64,000 bases of DNA from Chthonomonas sp. UBA2362 (lineage in GTDB: Bacteria; Armatimonadota; Fimbriimonadia; Fimbriimonadales; Fimbriimonadaceae), in the NCBI GenBank assembly GCA_002344135.1, contig DDTO01000002.1, positions 546,794 to 610,793 of the forward strand. The letters are read 5' to 3'. Position numbers and translations under genes: made by a program. Positions 50,146-58,537 of the stretch are shown piece after piece. The stretch's first letter is position 1. Every line of letters begins with the position of its first letter. The notes beneath the pieces were generated by a model. That model was not told the DNA's origin. It saw only the letters and a list, made by a program, of their open reading frames with translations, and did not search any database.

Positions 50146-50711
50146 TCGGCGTCCTCCAGGGAATCGAGCACCTTCCGGGCCGCCTCCTCGAGCGACTCGC
50201 CTCCGATCAGGACGCGCCGATCGGCCTGTTCGTAAAGTACGCGGCGTGCTGCGAGAATCTGGTCGAAGCGCTCTTCCCAGTTCTCGTGAGCGAGAAGGGG
50301 GCGTTTCTTCTTGCTGCGCGCCAGGCGACCGGTCAGTGCGGCGCGATCGACGTCGAGGAAGACGGTCGTGCCGAGTCGCTTCATCTCCACCCAGTTCGCC
50401 TCGCGAACGACGATGCCGCCTCCGGTGGCGAGCACGCCGGGCTGGGGCTCCAGTCCGCGTAGGATCGCGGTTTCATGGTAGCGAAACGCGGCCTCGCCGT
50501 AGATCGAGAACAGTTGCGGGATGGGCCGGCCGAGGCGATAGGAGAGCAACTGGTCGGTGTCGAAAAACGGCCGGCCGGCCAATCGCGCAACCTCGCGACC
50601 GACCGTCGACTTTCCCGCGCCCATCATTCCGAGCAGAATCCAGAACCGACCTCGTTCTATAGGATGGGTTATAGCGCAGGTGAACGGTTGCCCGTCGGCC
50701 GCATCCCGCAA
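50142..50711 (-). CDS. aroK: shikimate kinase
   Basis: Phosphorylates shikimate at the 3-position. The P-loop is GMMGAGKSTVGREVARLAG, the shikimate-binding DTDQLLSYRLG and ATGGGIVVREANW follow, and RPLLAHENWEERF is the lid region. As drawn it begins at TTG 50711 (189 residues), giving about 22 residues more than most AroK; a non-ATG start further in is possible, so the N-terminus is uncertain. First gene of the overlapping aroK-to-ribD run, divergent from the CHMI-like gene. Confidence 0.9.
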   Translation of the reverse strand: MRDAADGQPFTCAITHPIERGRFWILLGMMGAGKSTVGREVARLAGRPFFDTDQLLSYRLGRPIPQLFSIYGEAAFRYHETAILRGLEPQPGVLATGGGIVVREANWVEMKRLGTTVFLDVDRAALTGRLARSKKKRPLLAHENWEERFDQILAARRVLYEQADRRVLIGGESLEEAARKVLDSLEDAE

Positions 50712-50727
50712 TGGCCTCAGACCGTAG

Positions 50728-50733
50728 TATCAT
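50728..50733 (+). promoter_or_regulatory. leaderless-type -10 (TATCAT) for the CHMI-like gene
   Basis: TATCAT ends 7 bases before ATG 50741 and supports the start MPHIHLE. Confidence 0.45.
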
Positions 50734-50740
50734 TCGACCC

Positions 50741-51091
50741 ATGCCGCACATCCACTTGGAGGCGACGCCGAACGCCGTTGCGAACATGGACCTCATAATC
50801 GTCCTTCGCGAACTCGTGAAAAAGCTCGCGTCCTACGAGGATATCGATCCGGCATCGGTCAAGGCCTACTATACGGAGAGGCCGATCTACGTGATGGGTG
50901 AGGGGGCGGCACGCGGATTCGTGCACTGCACGGTGGCGCTCATGAGCGGTCGCCCACCCGAACTCAGGCAGGCCATCGCCGAAGGCATGATGGGGGTTCT
51001 TCGGATTGCCTTCCGCAGGGCTACCGATCTCAAACAAGCCGGACTCACTCTCGAACTGCGCGAGATGGATCGCGAGACGTACCAGAAATAG
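50741..51091 (+). CDS. CHMI-family (5-carboxymethyl-2-hydroxymuconate isomerase-like) protein
   Basis: A 116-residue tautomerase-superfamily protein. The start PHIHLEATPNAVANMDL places Pro-1, the catalytic base of the superfamily, directly after the initiator Met. RGFVHCTVALMSGRPPELRQ matches the core of CHMI (PF02962). In its family it isomerises homoprotocatechuate-pathway intermediates, but no other genes of that route are here, so the true substrate is open. ATG 50741 is required for an N-terminal Pro. Confidence 0.75.
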   Translation: MPHIHLEATPNAVANMDLIIVLRELVKKLASYEDIDPASVKAYYTERPIYVMGEGAARGFVHCTVALMSGRPPELRQAIAEGMMGVLRIAFRRATDLKQAGLTLELREMDRETYQK

Positions 51092-51112
51092 ACCTGCCCG
51101 GTTACTCGGAGG

Positions 51113-51985
51113 ATGGCCAGAAACGATCAATACCCTGCCTTTTCGGACCACGTTCGAAAGTCGCTAGAAGCCGCTAAGCAGAGCGATATGCACGCCGTTA
51201 CGTGCATGGGCTGCGGCCTCGGCCTCGGCGCGCTCATCGCCTGTGGCATCTTCTTGTCCACCGTCGTTTCGCCCTTTATTGCTTGGGCCGCGACGAGCAC
51301 GATCGGCCTTCCCGTCTTGATCGCCACCTTAATGTTCATCGACAAGAAGCTGACGTCTCCCAAGACCGCCGAAGGCAAGCGCAGAGCCGAAGCGGTCGGG
51401 GTGATGAAGAACTTCAAGTCGGCGATCGATCGTCGGAGGCTGGGCAGGGAGCTCGATCCGGTAGTCGGGCAGCTTCTCGAGGCCTGCTCGATCCACCATC
51501 AGCGAATCAAGGTCGCCCTGGAGAACAGTGTCTGGACGTCCGAGGAAGTCGGTGCTCAGCGCAGTGCCCTGCGCAACCAGATCTCTACCGCCGCCGACAG
51601 CGCCATGGACGAGGCCGTGCTGCTGGCTCGAGACTGTCTCGGGAAGCCGGGCAAGGATAGCTGGAAGGAAGTCGTCGAGGACGCTCTCGACCTCGATTTG
51701 GTGGACGTTCTCCAGTCGCTGACCGGAATGAAGTTCGATGACAAGGGTGGACGGGTTCACCGCAGCCCCCACGCGCGCATCGTCTTTGTCCCGCTCCGAG
51801 ACATCGCTGAGAAACTCAAGCTGACGGCGGGCGAGGTCGAGAGGATGACCCATGAGTTCTACGTGCGAACGCCGGCGACCGGGGCGATCGGTGCCTCCAC
51901 AACGTCTTTGGATGTCGTGCTTATGGAGATGCAGCAGGTGCGTCTCGCCGAAGAAGAGTTGAACCAGCAGCAGCAAGGCCTCTAG
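51113..51985 (+). CDS. membrane protein of unknown function
   Basis: A 290-residue protein. Two close hydrophobic segments (about residues 33-50 and 55-75, GCGLGLGALIACGIFLSTVV and nearby) form a membrane hairpin. A long soluble, helix-rich domain follows, with charged stretches (IDRRRLGRELDPVVGQLLEA). The C-terminus is Gln-rich. No family recognised. It lies 21 bp after the CHMI-like gene. GGAGG directly abuts the ATG, too close for a normal ribosome-binding site. It converges on mnmA with a CTAG overlap. Confidence 0.7.
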   Translation: MARNDQYPAFSDHVRKSLEAAKQSDMHAVTCMGCGLGLGALIACGIFLSTVVSPFIAWAATSTIGLPVLIATLMFIDKKLTSPKTAEGKRRAEAVGVMKNFKSAIDRRRLGRELDPVVGQLLEACSIHHQRIKVALENSVWTSEEVGAQRSALRNQISTAADSAMDEAVLLARDCLGKPGKDSWKEVVEDALDLDLVDVLQSLTGMKFDDKGGRVHRSPHARIVFVPLRDIAEKLKLTAGEVERMTHEFYVRTPATGAIGASTTSLDVVLMEMQQVRLAEEELNQQQQGL

Positions 51986-53076
51986 GTCGAGGCTATAAAG
52001 CCACCAGCGACTACGGTCTGGCCCGCATAGGCCACTCCAATCTGCCCCGGAGTGACCGCTCGCACGGGCTCATCGAAGACGAGCCGTGCGCTGTTCGGCG
52101 AATCACCCGGGTAGAGCCGGGCGGCTTGCGACACCATGTTGTAGCGAACCTTGGCGGTGCCCCGGAGCGGGAGCCGATCCTGAAAGGCGGGGTTCCAAGA
52201 TACTCTCTCCAGTACGGCGTCAGCACGCAGCAATCCCTCGTCCCTTCCGACCACGACGCGGTTGGCGGCGGGTTCGAGCCGCAGCACGTAGAGCGGTCTG
52301 CCATGCCGGGCGGTGATGCCGATGCCACGTCGCTGTCCGACAGTGAATCCGGCGACCCCAGCGTGGGTGCCGACGACCGCGCCTTCCTCGTCTACGATCT
52401 CACCAGGAGCGAAAAGTTCGGGACGCTCCTTGCGGAGGAACTCGGCGTAACCGCCGGCCTCGCTGACGAAGCAGATCTCCTGCGAATCCGACTTGAGGGC
52501 GACCGGCAGCCCCATCTCCTGTGCCATACGGCGCGTCTCGGCCTTCGAGCCCAACTCACCGAGGGGAAACATCGATCGGGCCAGCTGTTCTTGATCCAGC
52601 ATGTAGAGGACGTAACTCTGGTCCTTCGTGCCGCCTCGGGCACGCAGAAGGCGGTAGCAGCCCTCCCGGTCGCGGCGAATCCGGGCGTAGTGGCCTGTGG
52701 CGAGCCGATCGCAGCCCAGCTCGTACATCTTGGCGATGAGCGCCTCGAACTTGACCGACCGGTTGCACTCGACGCACGGGTTCGGCGTGCGCCCGGCCGC
52801 ATACTCTTCGATGAAGCCATCGATGACGGACTGGCGGAAGGCGTCCTTGAAATTGACAACGTAGTGGGGAATGCCGAGGATACGCGCCACGCGGCGAGCG
52901 TCTTCCACCGCGCCGAGCGAGCAACAGCCGGCATGGCGGGGATCGCGCTGGCTCTCCTGCCAAATCTGCATCGTGATGCCCACGACTTCGTAGCCTCTGC
53001 GCTTCATGAGGCCGGCGACGACGCTGCTATCGACGCCGCCCGACATGGCGACGAGGACGGTGGGTCGGCGGCTCAT
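51982..53076 (-). CDS. mnmA: tRNA-specific 2-thiouridylase MnmA
   Basis: Thiolates the wobble uridine (U34) of Lys, Glu and Gln tRNAs; 364 residues. The PP-loop is VLVAMSGGVDSSVVAGLM. The two catalytic Cys lie in TPNPCVECNRSVKF and SDSQEICFV. TGHYARI, TKDQSYVLYMLDQEQL and FTVGQRRGIGI are the other signatures. It overlaps the VKOR-thioredoxin gene by 4 bp and follows it in the same operon, linking two thiol-chemistry proteins. Confidence 0.96.
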   Translation of the reverse strand: MSRRPTVLVAMSGGVDSSVVAGLMKRRGYEVVGITMQIWQESQRDPRHAGCCSLGAVEDARRVARILGIPHYVVNFKDAFRQSVIDGFIEEYAAGRTPNPCVECNRSVKFEALIAKMYELGCDRLATGHYARIRRDREGCYRLLRARGGTKDQSYVLYMLDQEQLARSMFPLGELGSKAETRRMAQEMGLPVALKSDSQEICFVSEAGGYAEFLRKERPELFAPGEIVDEEGAVVGTHAGVAGFTVGQRRGIGITARHGRPLYVLRLEPAANRVVVGRDEGLLRADAVLERVSWNPAFQDRLPLRGTAKVRYNMVSQAARLYPGDSPNSARLVFDEPVRAVTPGQIGVAYAGQTVVAGGFIAST

Positions 53077-54200
53077 GGGGTGGCCGGACCGATGGCGTCG
53101 GCGACCTGCGGCATCGCGAGCGTCCTTGCGAGGTTATCGCCTTGCGCGAGGAGCGGGTTTTCCATCCCACGGACGAAGATGATGAACGAAGGGGTCTCGC
53201 TCACTCCGCTCTGTTCGCCTCGCTTGCGGGCTTCGTAGATTGGATCGAGGAGCTTCTCGTCCTTGGCCGCGATTCGCTGCCTCGCCTCATCCTTGTTCAG
53301 ACCTACCAGTTGAGCCACTTCGAGGACACGATCGAAAGTCCCTACCTCGTCCTTATCAACGCTGTAGAGACCCTCCACGAACTCCCAGTACTTCCCCTTC
53401 TCGGCGGCGTATTCGGCGACCATCGAGGCGGCGAGGCTCAGCTCGTGCCCCTCCTTCTCGAAGAGCGGGAAACTCCTGTAGGCGATGCGAACCGTCTTGG
53501 GATGAGCGCGCTGGTACTTGATGAGTTCCGGAGAGCGAATTCGGCACGAGGGGCAGTAGAAGTCGGCGAATTCGACGATGGTGACCGGGGCGTCTTCGGG
53601 ACCGAGGAAATAGGCTGCCTTCGGTGCGAGAAAGTCGAGACGAACGTCGACGACCTTCGGGCCTCCCCCGCCGTCCACCTGGTTCTTGACCATTACGCCG
53701 AGGCCCCCGATGGCGAGGATTGCCGATCCGACAAAGACCATCGGGTTGATTCGGTCATTGGGCAGGGAATCTAGGTCCCGCTGGCTCAGAAGCCCCATGA
53801 AAACCAGGCTGAGCAGCATGATTGCGGCGCTGGCGATACACCAGTCGCAGCGGGCGCCGATCTGCACGAGCGCGACATATTGAAGGTACAGGCTGACCAG
53901 GGTGCCGATCCCGGCCATGAGGAGGCCGGCTTGGATCACTCGTCGCATTTGGTCCACGGCACCCCAAGTACGGAGCGCCGCCAGCACCACGAATCCGAGG
54001 TAGCCGCCAAGCCCGTAGACGGCTACCGGGATGTTGAACCAGAAGGAGCGCGGATCCTCGGCAAGCTTGGCGCAACCGCCGGCTCCAATCTTGCACGGCA
54101 CGACGAAGTTCATATAGTGCGCCAAGGTGAGGAAGCCGGCAACGAAAATGCCGCCCCAGGCGAGCAGGATCAGGATGCGATTGAGCCAGATTGCGCTCAC
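53073..54200 (-). CDS. VKOR-DsbA-type thioredoxin fusion protein
   Basis: A 375-residue membrane protein pairing a four- or five-helix vitamin K epoxide reductase domain (residues 1-150) with a periplasmic DsbA/thioredoxin-like domain (from about residue 190). VKOR cysteines: the loop pair in VVPCKIGAGGCAKL and the CDWC active site in IGARCDWCIASAAI. The thioredoxin domain has DFYCPSCRIRSPEL (CPSC). It would re-oxidise its own thiol oxidase domain through quinone, making disulfides outside the membrane. GTG 54200 has a consensus TATAAT 6 bases upstream, excluding the long upstream frame. Confidence 0.9.
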   Translation of the reverse strand: MSAIWLNRILILLAWGGIFVAGFLTLAHYMNFVVPCKIGAGGCAKLAEDPRSFWFNIPVAVYGLGGYLGFVVLAALRTWGAVDQMRRVIQAGLLMAGIGTLVSLYLQYVALVQIGARCDWCIASAAIMLLSLVFMGLLSQRDLDSLPNDRINPMVFVGSAILAIGGLGVMVKNQVDGGGGPKVVDVRLDFLAPKAAYFLGPEDAPVTIVEFADFYCPSCRIRSPELIKYQRAHPKTVRIAYRSFPLFEKEGHELSLAASMVAEYAAEKGKYWEFVEGLYSVDKDEVGTFDRVLEVAQLVGLNKDEARQRIAAKDEKLLDPIYEARKRGEQSGVSETPSFIIFVRGMENPLLAQGDNLARTLAMPQVADAIGPATP

Positions 54201-54206
54201 AGGTCG

Positions 54207-54212
54207 ATTATA
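54207..54212 (-). promoter_or_regulatory. leaderless-type -10 (TATAAT) for the VKOR-mnmA operon
   Basis: TATAAT is followed by CGACCT and GTG 54200. The 44-bp gap to the rtcB stop holds nothing else. Confidence 0.55.
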
Positions 54213-54244
54213 CGTTGGCGGGGAAAGCGCCGTCCCGGCCCGGG

Positions 54245-55456
54245 TCAGTCCTTGTACGGATCGTAGACGTCGTCTCCCGCCATCGCGACGCCGATTGGCG
54301 TGAGTCGATGGACGATGCGGATCGTGCCGGCATGGTGCTCGAGCACTTCGTCGAGGCGCTTGTAGACCTCCGGGGCTTCGTCCGCTCCGCCACCGCGGAG
54401 TTCGAGTCCGCGTTCGCGAAGTCTGGCCCTGACATCGTCCCAATCGACGCGTCCTTTGCTAATGGACTCCTTCTTGCCCTTGCGCCATCGGCTCTTGCCG
54501 GCGGCTTCGGTCCGGCTCATCACCCGGCCGGCCCCATGCACCGTGCTGTAAAGGGCCTGTGCCGCATCGTCGGAATCGACACCTTCGAGGATGACCGACT
54601 CACCACCCATATCCGCACCAACGAAGCCTCGCTGACCCGGGTACGCCGGCGTGCAGCCCTTGCGGACGACCCATAGCTTGGTCCCGAAGTGCTCCTCTTC
54701 CCAGGCGAAGTTATGGTGGTTGTGTACTTCCTCGACCGCCCGCGCTCCCAGGATCTCGAGGACCTTGGCAACGACGAGGTCGCGTCCCGCGTAGGCGTAG
54801 TCGCCCGCCAGCATCATCGCCTCGATATACTCCTCACCGAGCCGGGAACGCACGTGCAGCAGGGTGGGTGGGGCATCCATTTCCGAGGGAGGGGCCGGCT
54901 CGTCGAACGCTCCGCCCGCCGCCAGGGAGAGAAAACCGCTCGCGGTCTTGTGCCCAAACCCGCGCGAGCCGAAGTGGACGCCCACCCATAGCACTCCGTC
55001 TTCGTCCCGGAAGAGGTCCACGTAGTGGTTTCCCGATCCAACGGTGCCGAGCTGGCTCGCCGCCAGTTGGATCAGCTTGCGCTGCGGCCTGAACTCCGCC
55101 TTGGCGATCTGGTCGAGAACCGGGTGATCGACCGGCTCGGGGTTCGGGCGTCCGACCCCGAACCCAATCTGACGGACGATCTCGTCCATGACCTTGGCGA
55201 GGTCGATGTGCGAGGCGAGAAGGTTCGTCTTGACCGCCTTGTTGCCACACCCGATGTCGTAGCCGACCCCGCTGGGCGAGACGTACTGCTCGTATGCCAC
55301 CGCGCCGCCGATCGGCTGGGAATAGCCGACATGGTGGTCGGCGCACAGCACGGCGTGCGGCGCCTGCTCGGCGCATCGCTCGAGCTGAGCGAGCGCCTTC
55401 TCGTCGACTGGCCCGAATGTCTTGATGTTCGTGAAACTCATCGGTTGGTTCGCCAT
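54245..55456 (-). CDS. rtcB: RtcB-family RNA ligase
   Basis: GTP/Mn-dependent 3'-phosphate (or 2',3'-cyclic phosphate) to 5'-OH RNA ligase, 403 residues. Metal and guanylate sites: CADHHVGYSQPIGG, SGVGYDIGCGNKAV, GTVGSGNHYVDLF and GVHFGSRGFGHKT. EVHNHHNFAWEEEH and the C-terminal GVAMAGDDVYDP are typical. No archease gene or RtcR regulator is near, so its target (RNA repair or tRNA) is open. GGGAG stands before ATG 55456. Confidence 0.9.
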   Translation of the reverse strand: MANQPMSFTNIKTFGPVDEKALAQLERCAEQAPHAVLCADHHVGYSQPIGGAVAYEQYVSPSGVGYDIGCGNKAVKTNLLASHIDLAKVMDEIVRQIGFGVGRPNPEPVDHPVLDQIAKAEFRPQRKLIQLAASQLGTVGSGNHYVDLFRDEDGVLWVGVHFGSRGFGHKTASGFLSLAAGGAFDEPAPPSEMDAPPTLLHVRSRLGEEYIEAMMLAGDYAYAGRDLVVAKVLEILGARAVEEVHNHHNFAWEEEHFGTKLWVVRKGCTPAYPGQRGFVGADMGGESVILEGVDSDDAAQALYSTVHGAGRVMSRTEAAGKSRWRKGKKESISKGRVDWDDVRARLRERGLELRGGGADEAPEVYKRLDEVLEHHAGTIRIVHRLTPIGVAMAGDDVYDPYKD

Positions 55457-55557
55457 CCCGGCGATCTCCCGCCCTCGGCCCCACCGACATTGTCGGGTGG
55501 GTTCGATCGGAACCGCGAATCATGACACTCTCCCCGAGCAGTCCCGGGACCTTCGGG

Positions 55558-55563
55558 TACCGT
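55558..55563 (+). promoter_or_regulatory. leaderless-type -10 (TACCGT) for the AIM24-like gene
   Basis: TACCGT ends 6 bases before ATG 55570. Confidence 0.4.
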
Positions 55564-55569
55564 TCGGTG

Positions 55570-56241
55570 ATGCGCCACGAGATTCTCTACCAGCCGTCCT
55601 ACGCGATCGCCAGGCTGCTTCTCGAACACGGTGAGAGTATCCAAGCCGAGAGCGGGGCGATGGTCAGCATGTCGCCGACGATAACCCTAGAATCCAAGAT
55701 TCATGGCGGGATCGGCAAGATGTTCGGCCGCCTTTTGGGCGGCGAGAGCGCGTTTCAGACGACCTTCACCGCGAGCCACGGTCCCGGAGAATTGATGCTT
55801 GCCCCGAGCGCACCCGGCGACATCTTCGCCTTGCCGCTCGGAGGAAACGCGATGATGGTGACGAGCGGCTGCTATCTCGCAGGCGACGTAGGGCTGCAGA
55901 TGGAAACTCAAGCCAGCTTCAAGGGACTCTTCGGCGGCGAAGGGCTCTTCATGATGCGACTCTTCGGGCAAGGGCTCCTCCTCGTGAGCAGCTTCGGCGC
56001 GATCCACGCCCTTCAACTGGCGCCGGGCCAACCTTATGTAGTGGATACCGGTCACCTCGTCGCGTTCTCAGACGGCATGGGATTCCAGGTGAGGCGCGCG
56101 GCCCGATCCCTCCTCGGGAGCCTGACCTCCGGCGAGGGCTACGTCTGCGAAATGACCGGACCCGGCCTTGTCTACATACAGACCAGGACGCCGATGGGCT
56201 TCGGCAGTTGGGTGGGCAACTTCATTCCGCGCACCGGCTAA
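55570..56241 (+). CDS. AIM24/TIGR00266-family protein
   Basis: A 223-residue double beta-helix protein. The family signature runs through ARLLLEHGESIQAESGAMVS, IGKMFGRLLGGESAFQTTFT, GPGELMLAPSAPGDIFALPL and GPGLVYIQTRTP near the end. Function in bacteria is unknown; mitochondrial AIM24 affects inner-membrane organisation. ATG 55570 rather than 55522 is supported by TACCGT 6 bases upstream. serS follows after 33 bp with its own promoter-like element. Confidence 0.88.
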   Translation: MRHEILYQPSYAIARLLLEHGESIQAESGAMVSMSPTITLESKIHGGIGKMFGRLLGGESAFQTTFTASHGPGELMLAPSAPGDIFALPLGGNAMMVTSGCYLAGDVGLQMETQASFKGLFGGEGLFMMRLFGQGLLLVSSFGAIHALQLAPGQPYVVDTGHLVAFSDGMGFQVRRAARSLLGSLTSGEGYVCEMTGPGLVYIQTRTPMGFGSWVGNFIPRTG

Positions 56242-56262
56242 GCGCCTGATGAGCCCGGGGGG

Positions 56263-56268
56263 TACAAC
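56263..56268 (+). promoter_or_regulatory. serS: leaderless-type -10 (TACAAC) for serS
   Basis: TACAAC (last base off consensus) ends 6 bases before ATG 56275. Confidence 0.35.
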
Positions 56269-56274
56269 AACCCC

Positions 56275-57549
56275 ATGCTCGATCGTCAACTCCTCCGCAC
56301 CGACCCGGACCTGGTGCGCTCTGGCGCCTCTCGCAAGGGCATCGAAGTCGACGTCGAGTCCTATCTCCGCCTGGACGAGGAGTACCGAGCCCTTCTGACC
56401 GATCTTCAGGCCAAGCAGGCCCAGTCGAATCAGGACTCCAAGGCGATCGGGCAACTGATGGCCGCCGGGAATGCGGTGGCCGCGGAAGCCGCCAAGGCGT
56501 CGATGAAGGACCTCAAGGCCGCGATCGCCACCGGCGAGGAGCGGCAGCGCGAACTCGAAGCAAAGCTTCAAGCGATGGAGCTTCAGTTTCCGAACCTCCC
56601 CCACGAAAGCGTTCCCGACGGCTTCAGCGAGGAGAAGAACCAGATCATCCGGGATTGGGGGGACATCCCTCAGTTCGACTTCGAGCCAAAGCCACACTGG
56701 GACCTGGCCGAAAACCTCGGCCTCGTCGACTTTCCTCGCGCCAGCAAGATCAGCGGCAGCGGCTTTGCCGTCTATACCGGCTGGGGGGCGAGGCTACAGC
56801 GTGCCCTGATCACCTTCATGATCGACCATCAGACGATGCAGAACGGCTACGCCGAGGTGTATCCGCCCTATCTGGTGAACGCGGCCAGCCTGGTCGGGAC
56901 CGGGCAACTTCCTAAGTTCGAGGAGGACCTCTATAAGGCCGACGAAGACTTGTATCTCATTCCCACGGCCGAGGTCCCCGTCACGAACCTCCATCGCGAC
57001 GAAATTCTGGAGGTGTATCAGCTTCCGATGCGCTTCGCAGCATACAGCGGCTGCTTCCGTAAGGAGGCGGGCGCGGCGGGCAAAGACACTCGCGGCCTGC
57101 TCCGAATGCACCAGTTCGATAAGGTCGAACTGGTGAAGTACACCCTGCCCGAAAACAGTTACGACGAACTGGAGACCTTGCTGTCCGACGCCGAGAGCAT
57201 CTTGCGCCTCCTGGGACTGCACTATCGCGTGACCCTTCTCTGCGCCGGCGAGATGAGCTTCTCGAATGCGAAGTGCTACGACCTAGAAGTTTGGTCTCCC
57301 GGCGTCGGGCGGTACCTGGAGATCTCTTCGTGCAGCAACTTCGAGGCGTTCCAGGCCCGGCGGGCAAACATCCGCTTCCGTCGTGCGCAGGGAGAGAAGC
57401 CGGAGTTCGTCCACATCCTCAACGGAAGCGGGCTGGCGACCCCGCGCCTCTTCGCTGCCGTCCTCGAGACCTACCAGCAGCCTGACGGGACCGTCGTGGT
57501 TCCCGAGCCCTTGCGCCCGCTGATCGGTTCCGATCTGTTCGAGCGCTAG
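56275..57549 (+). CDS. serS: seryl-tRNA synthetase
   Basis: Class II aminoacyl-tRNA synthetase, 424 residues. The N-terminal 110 or so residues form the long antiparallel coiled coil that grips tRNA-Ser (YRALLTDLQAKQAQSNQDSK and the Ala/Glu-rich return arm). Motif 2 is CFRKEAGAAGKDTRGLLRMH and motif 3 is LNGSGLATPRLFAAVLETYQ. FEAFQARRANIRFRR is also characteristic. A 14-bp stem-loop lies just after the stop. Confidence 0.97.
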   Translation: MLDRQLLRTDPDLVRSGASRKGIEVDVESYLRLDEEYRALLTDLQAKQAQSNQDSKAIGQLMAAGNAVAAEAAKASMKDLKAAIATGEERQRELEAKLQAMELQFPNLPHESVPDGFSEEKNQIIRDWGDIPQFDFEPKPHWDLAENLGLVDFPRASKISGSGFAVYTGWGARLQRALITFMIDHQTMQNGYAEVYPPYLVNAASLVGTGQLPKFEEDLYKADEDLYLIPTAEVPVTNLHRDEILEVYQLPMRFAAYSGCFRKEAGAAGKDTRGLLRMHQFDKVELVKYTLPENSYDELETLLSDAESILRLLGLHYRVTLLCAGEMSFSNAKCYDLEVWSPGVGRYLEISSCSNFEAFQARRANIRFRRAQGEKPEFVHILNGSGLATPRLFAAVLETYQQPDGTVVVPEPLRPLIGSDLFER

Positions 57550-57570
57550 CAGAATCGCCGGTTTTTTATC

Positions 57571-57607
57571 GAGGTGCTCTCAGCCGGAGTCGGGCTGAGA
57601 TCACCTC
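57571..57607 (+). terminator. strong stem-loop after serS
   Basis: GAGGTG (57571-57576) pairs with CACCTC (57602-57607) and TCTCAGCC (57578-57585) with GGCTGAGA (57593-57600), one mismatch between, loop 7 bases. The T-run lies before, not after, the stem, so it is an atypical terminator or a 5' leader element of the matrixin gene. Confidence 0.45.
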
Positions 57608-57743
57608 GTCTTGGCTTCCTCAGGAACCTGGCTCCCCATAGTTCTGCAGGGCTTTCATGCGTCGCGCAACACGCCGACCTGTCAGAGGCACTGGCTATAC
57701 ACTAACACGAATTCGTTTTGCTTGGCAACAAGAAAGGAGAACC

Positions 57744-58532
57744 ATGAAACGACTGCAACCGCTCTTCATCCTCGGACTCGTCTCGTGTTCGGTCGCGAGC
57801 CAAGCTTGGTCCACCCTCGGCACGAAATGGGGAATGGGGGTGCACGTGGCCACCCATCTCGCCGGCCACGAAGGCACCCCCGGAATGGCCACCTGGTCGG
57901 TCATGCCGGGTGGGCTCCCGATCACCGGTTACGAAACTCATAGCGGAACGCTCACCGGTGACTTCGGCATGCTGCTCGGCACACCAATGGAGACCGAAGA
58001 ATTAGCGATCATCACCTCGGTGTTTGATACATGGGCCGCGGTTTGCGGCCTCTTCGTCCTGGGTCCGGTCATGGACGGCATGGTGCCAGGCGGCGCACCC
58101 CACGCGATCGGCGGCGGGACGGGAGACATACGAATCGGCGTCATCGGCGGCTTCCCTTCGTCGTCCACCCTCGGTCACGCCTACCTGCCGGGAACCGAGT
58201 TTCTCTATGGCCCTGGCGGCACTCTCACCGGCGACGTCCACTTGAACATCGACAAGACCTGGATCGACGACCCCTTCGACCCAACGGGTGACGGCGACTA
58301 CGACCTCCACACGGTCCTCCTTCACGAAGTCGGTCACGCCCTGGGGCTCGGTCACTCCGATGTCGAAGGCTCGGTCATGTATCCGACCTATGGAGGCGGT
58401 AATCGAACCCTGAGTGCCGACGATATCGAAGGCATCCAGTTCATTTACGGAGTCCCCGAGCCGACCACGATGGCCGCATTCGGCTTAGGCGTGCTGTGGA
58501 TCGCTAGGCGACGACGCAAGAAGACGGCATAA
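57744..58532 (+). CDS. matrixin-like metalloprotease with PEP-CTERM anchor
   Basis: An exported 262-residue protein with signal peptide (cleavage near VASQAW). The zinc site HEVGHALGLGHSD (in TVLLHEVGHALGLGHSDVEG) is the full M10 motif HExxHxxGxxH, followed by the Met-turn in SVMYPTYGG. The C-terminus carries a PEP-CTERM sorting signal: VPEPTTMAAFGLG, a hydrophobic helix and RRRRKK. Exosortase would cleave this tail; no exosortase gene is in the window. AAGGAG lies 4 bases before the ATG, and a TATACACT promoter-like stretch lies about 40 bp upstream, so this gene has a true leader. Confidence 0.88.
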   Translation: MKRLQPLFILGLVSCSVASQAWSTLGTKWGMGVHVATHLAGHEGTPGMATWSVMPGGLPITGYETHSGTLTGDFGMLLGTPMETEELAIITSVFDTWAAVCGLFVLGPVMDGMVPGGAPHAIGGGTGDIRIGVIGGFPSSSTLGHAYLPGTEFLYGPGGTLTGDVHLNIDKTWIDDPFDPTGDGDYDLHTVLLHEVGHALGLGHSDVEGSVMYPTYGGGNRTLSADDIEGIQFIYGVPEPTTMAAFGLGVLWIARRRRKKTA

Positions 58533-58537
58533 CCCGC

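Noticed and set aside
57571..57660. Possible TPP riboswitch (GGTGCT...GGCTGAGATCACC followed by GGAACCTGG)
   Set aside because: The CTGAGA block is fully paired in a simple stem with TCTCAGCC, the conserved 3' part (TAATACCxGCGTAGGGA) is missing, and the downstream gene is a protease.
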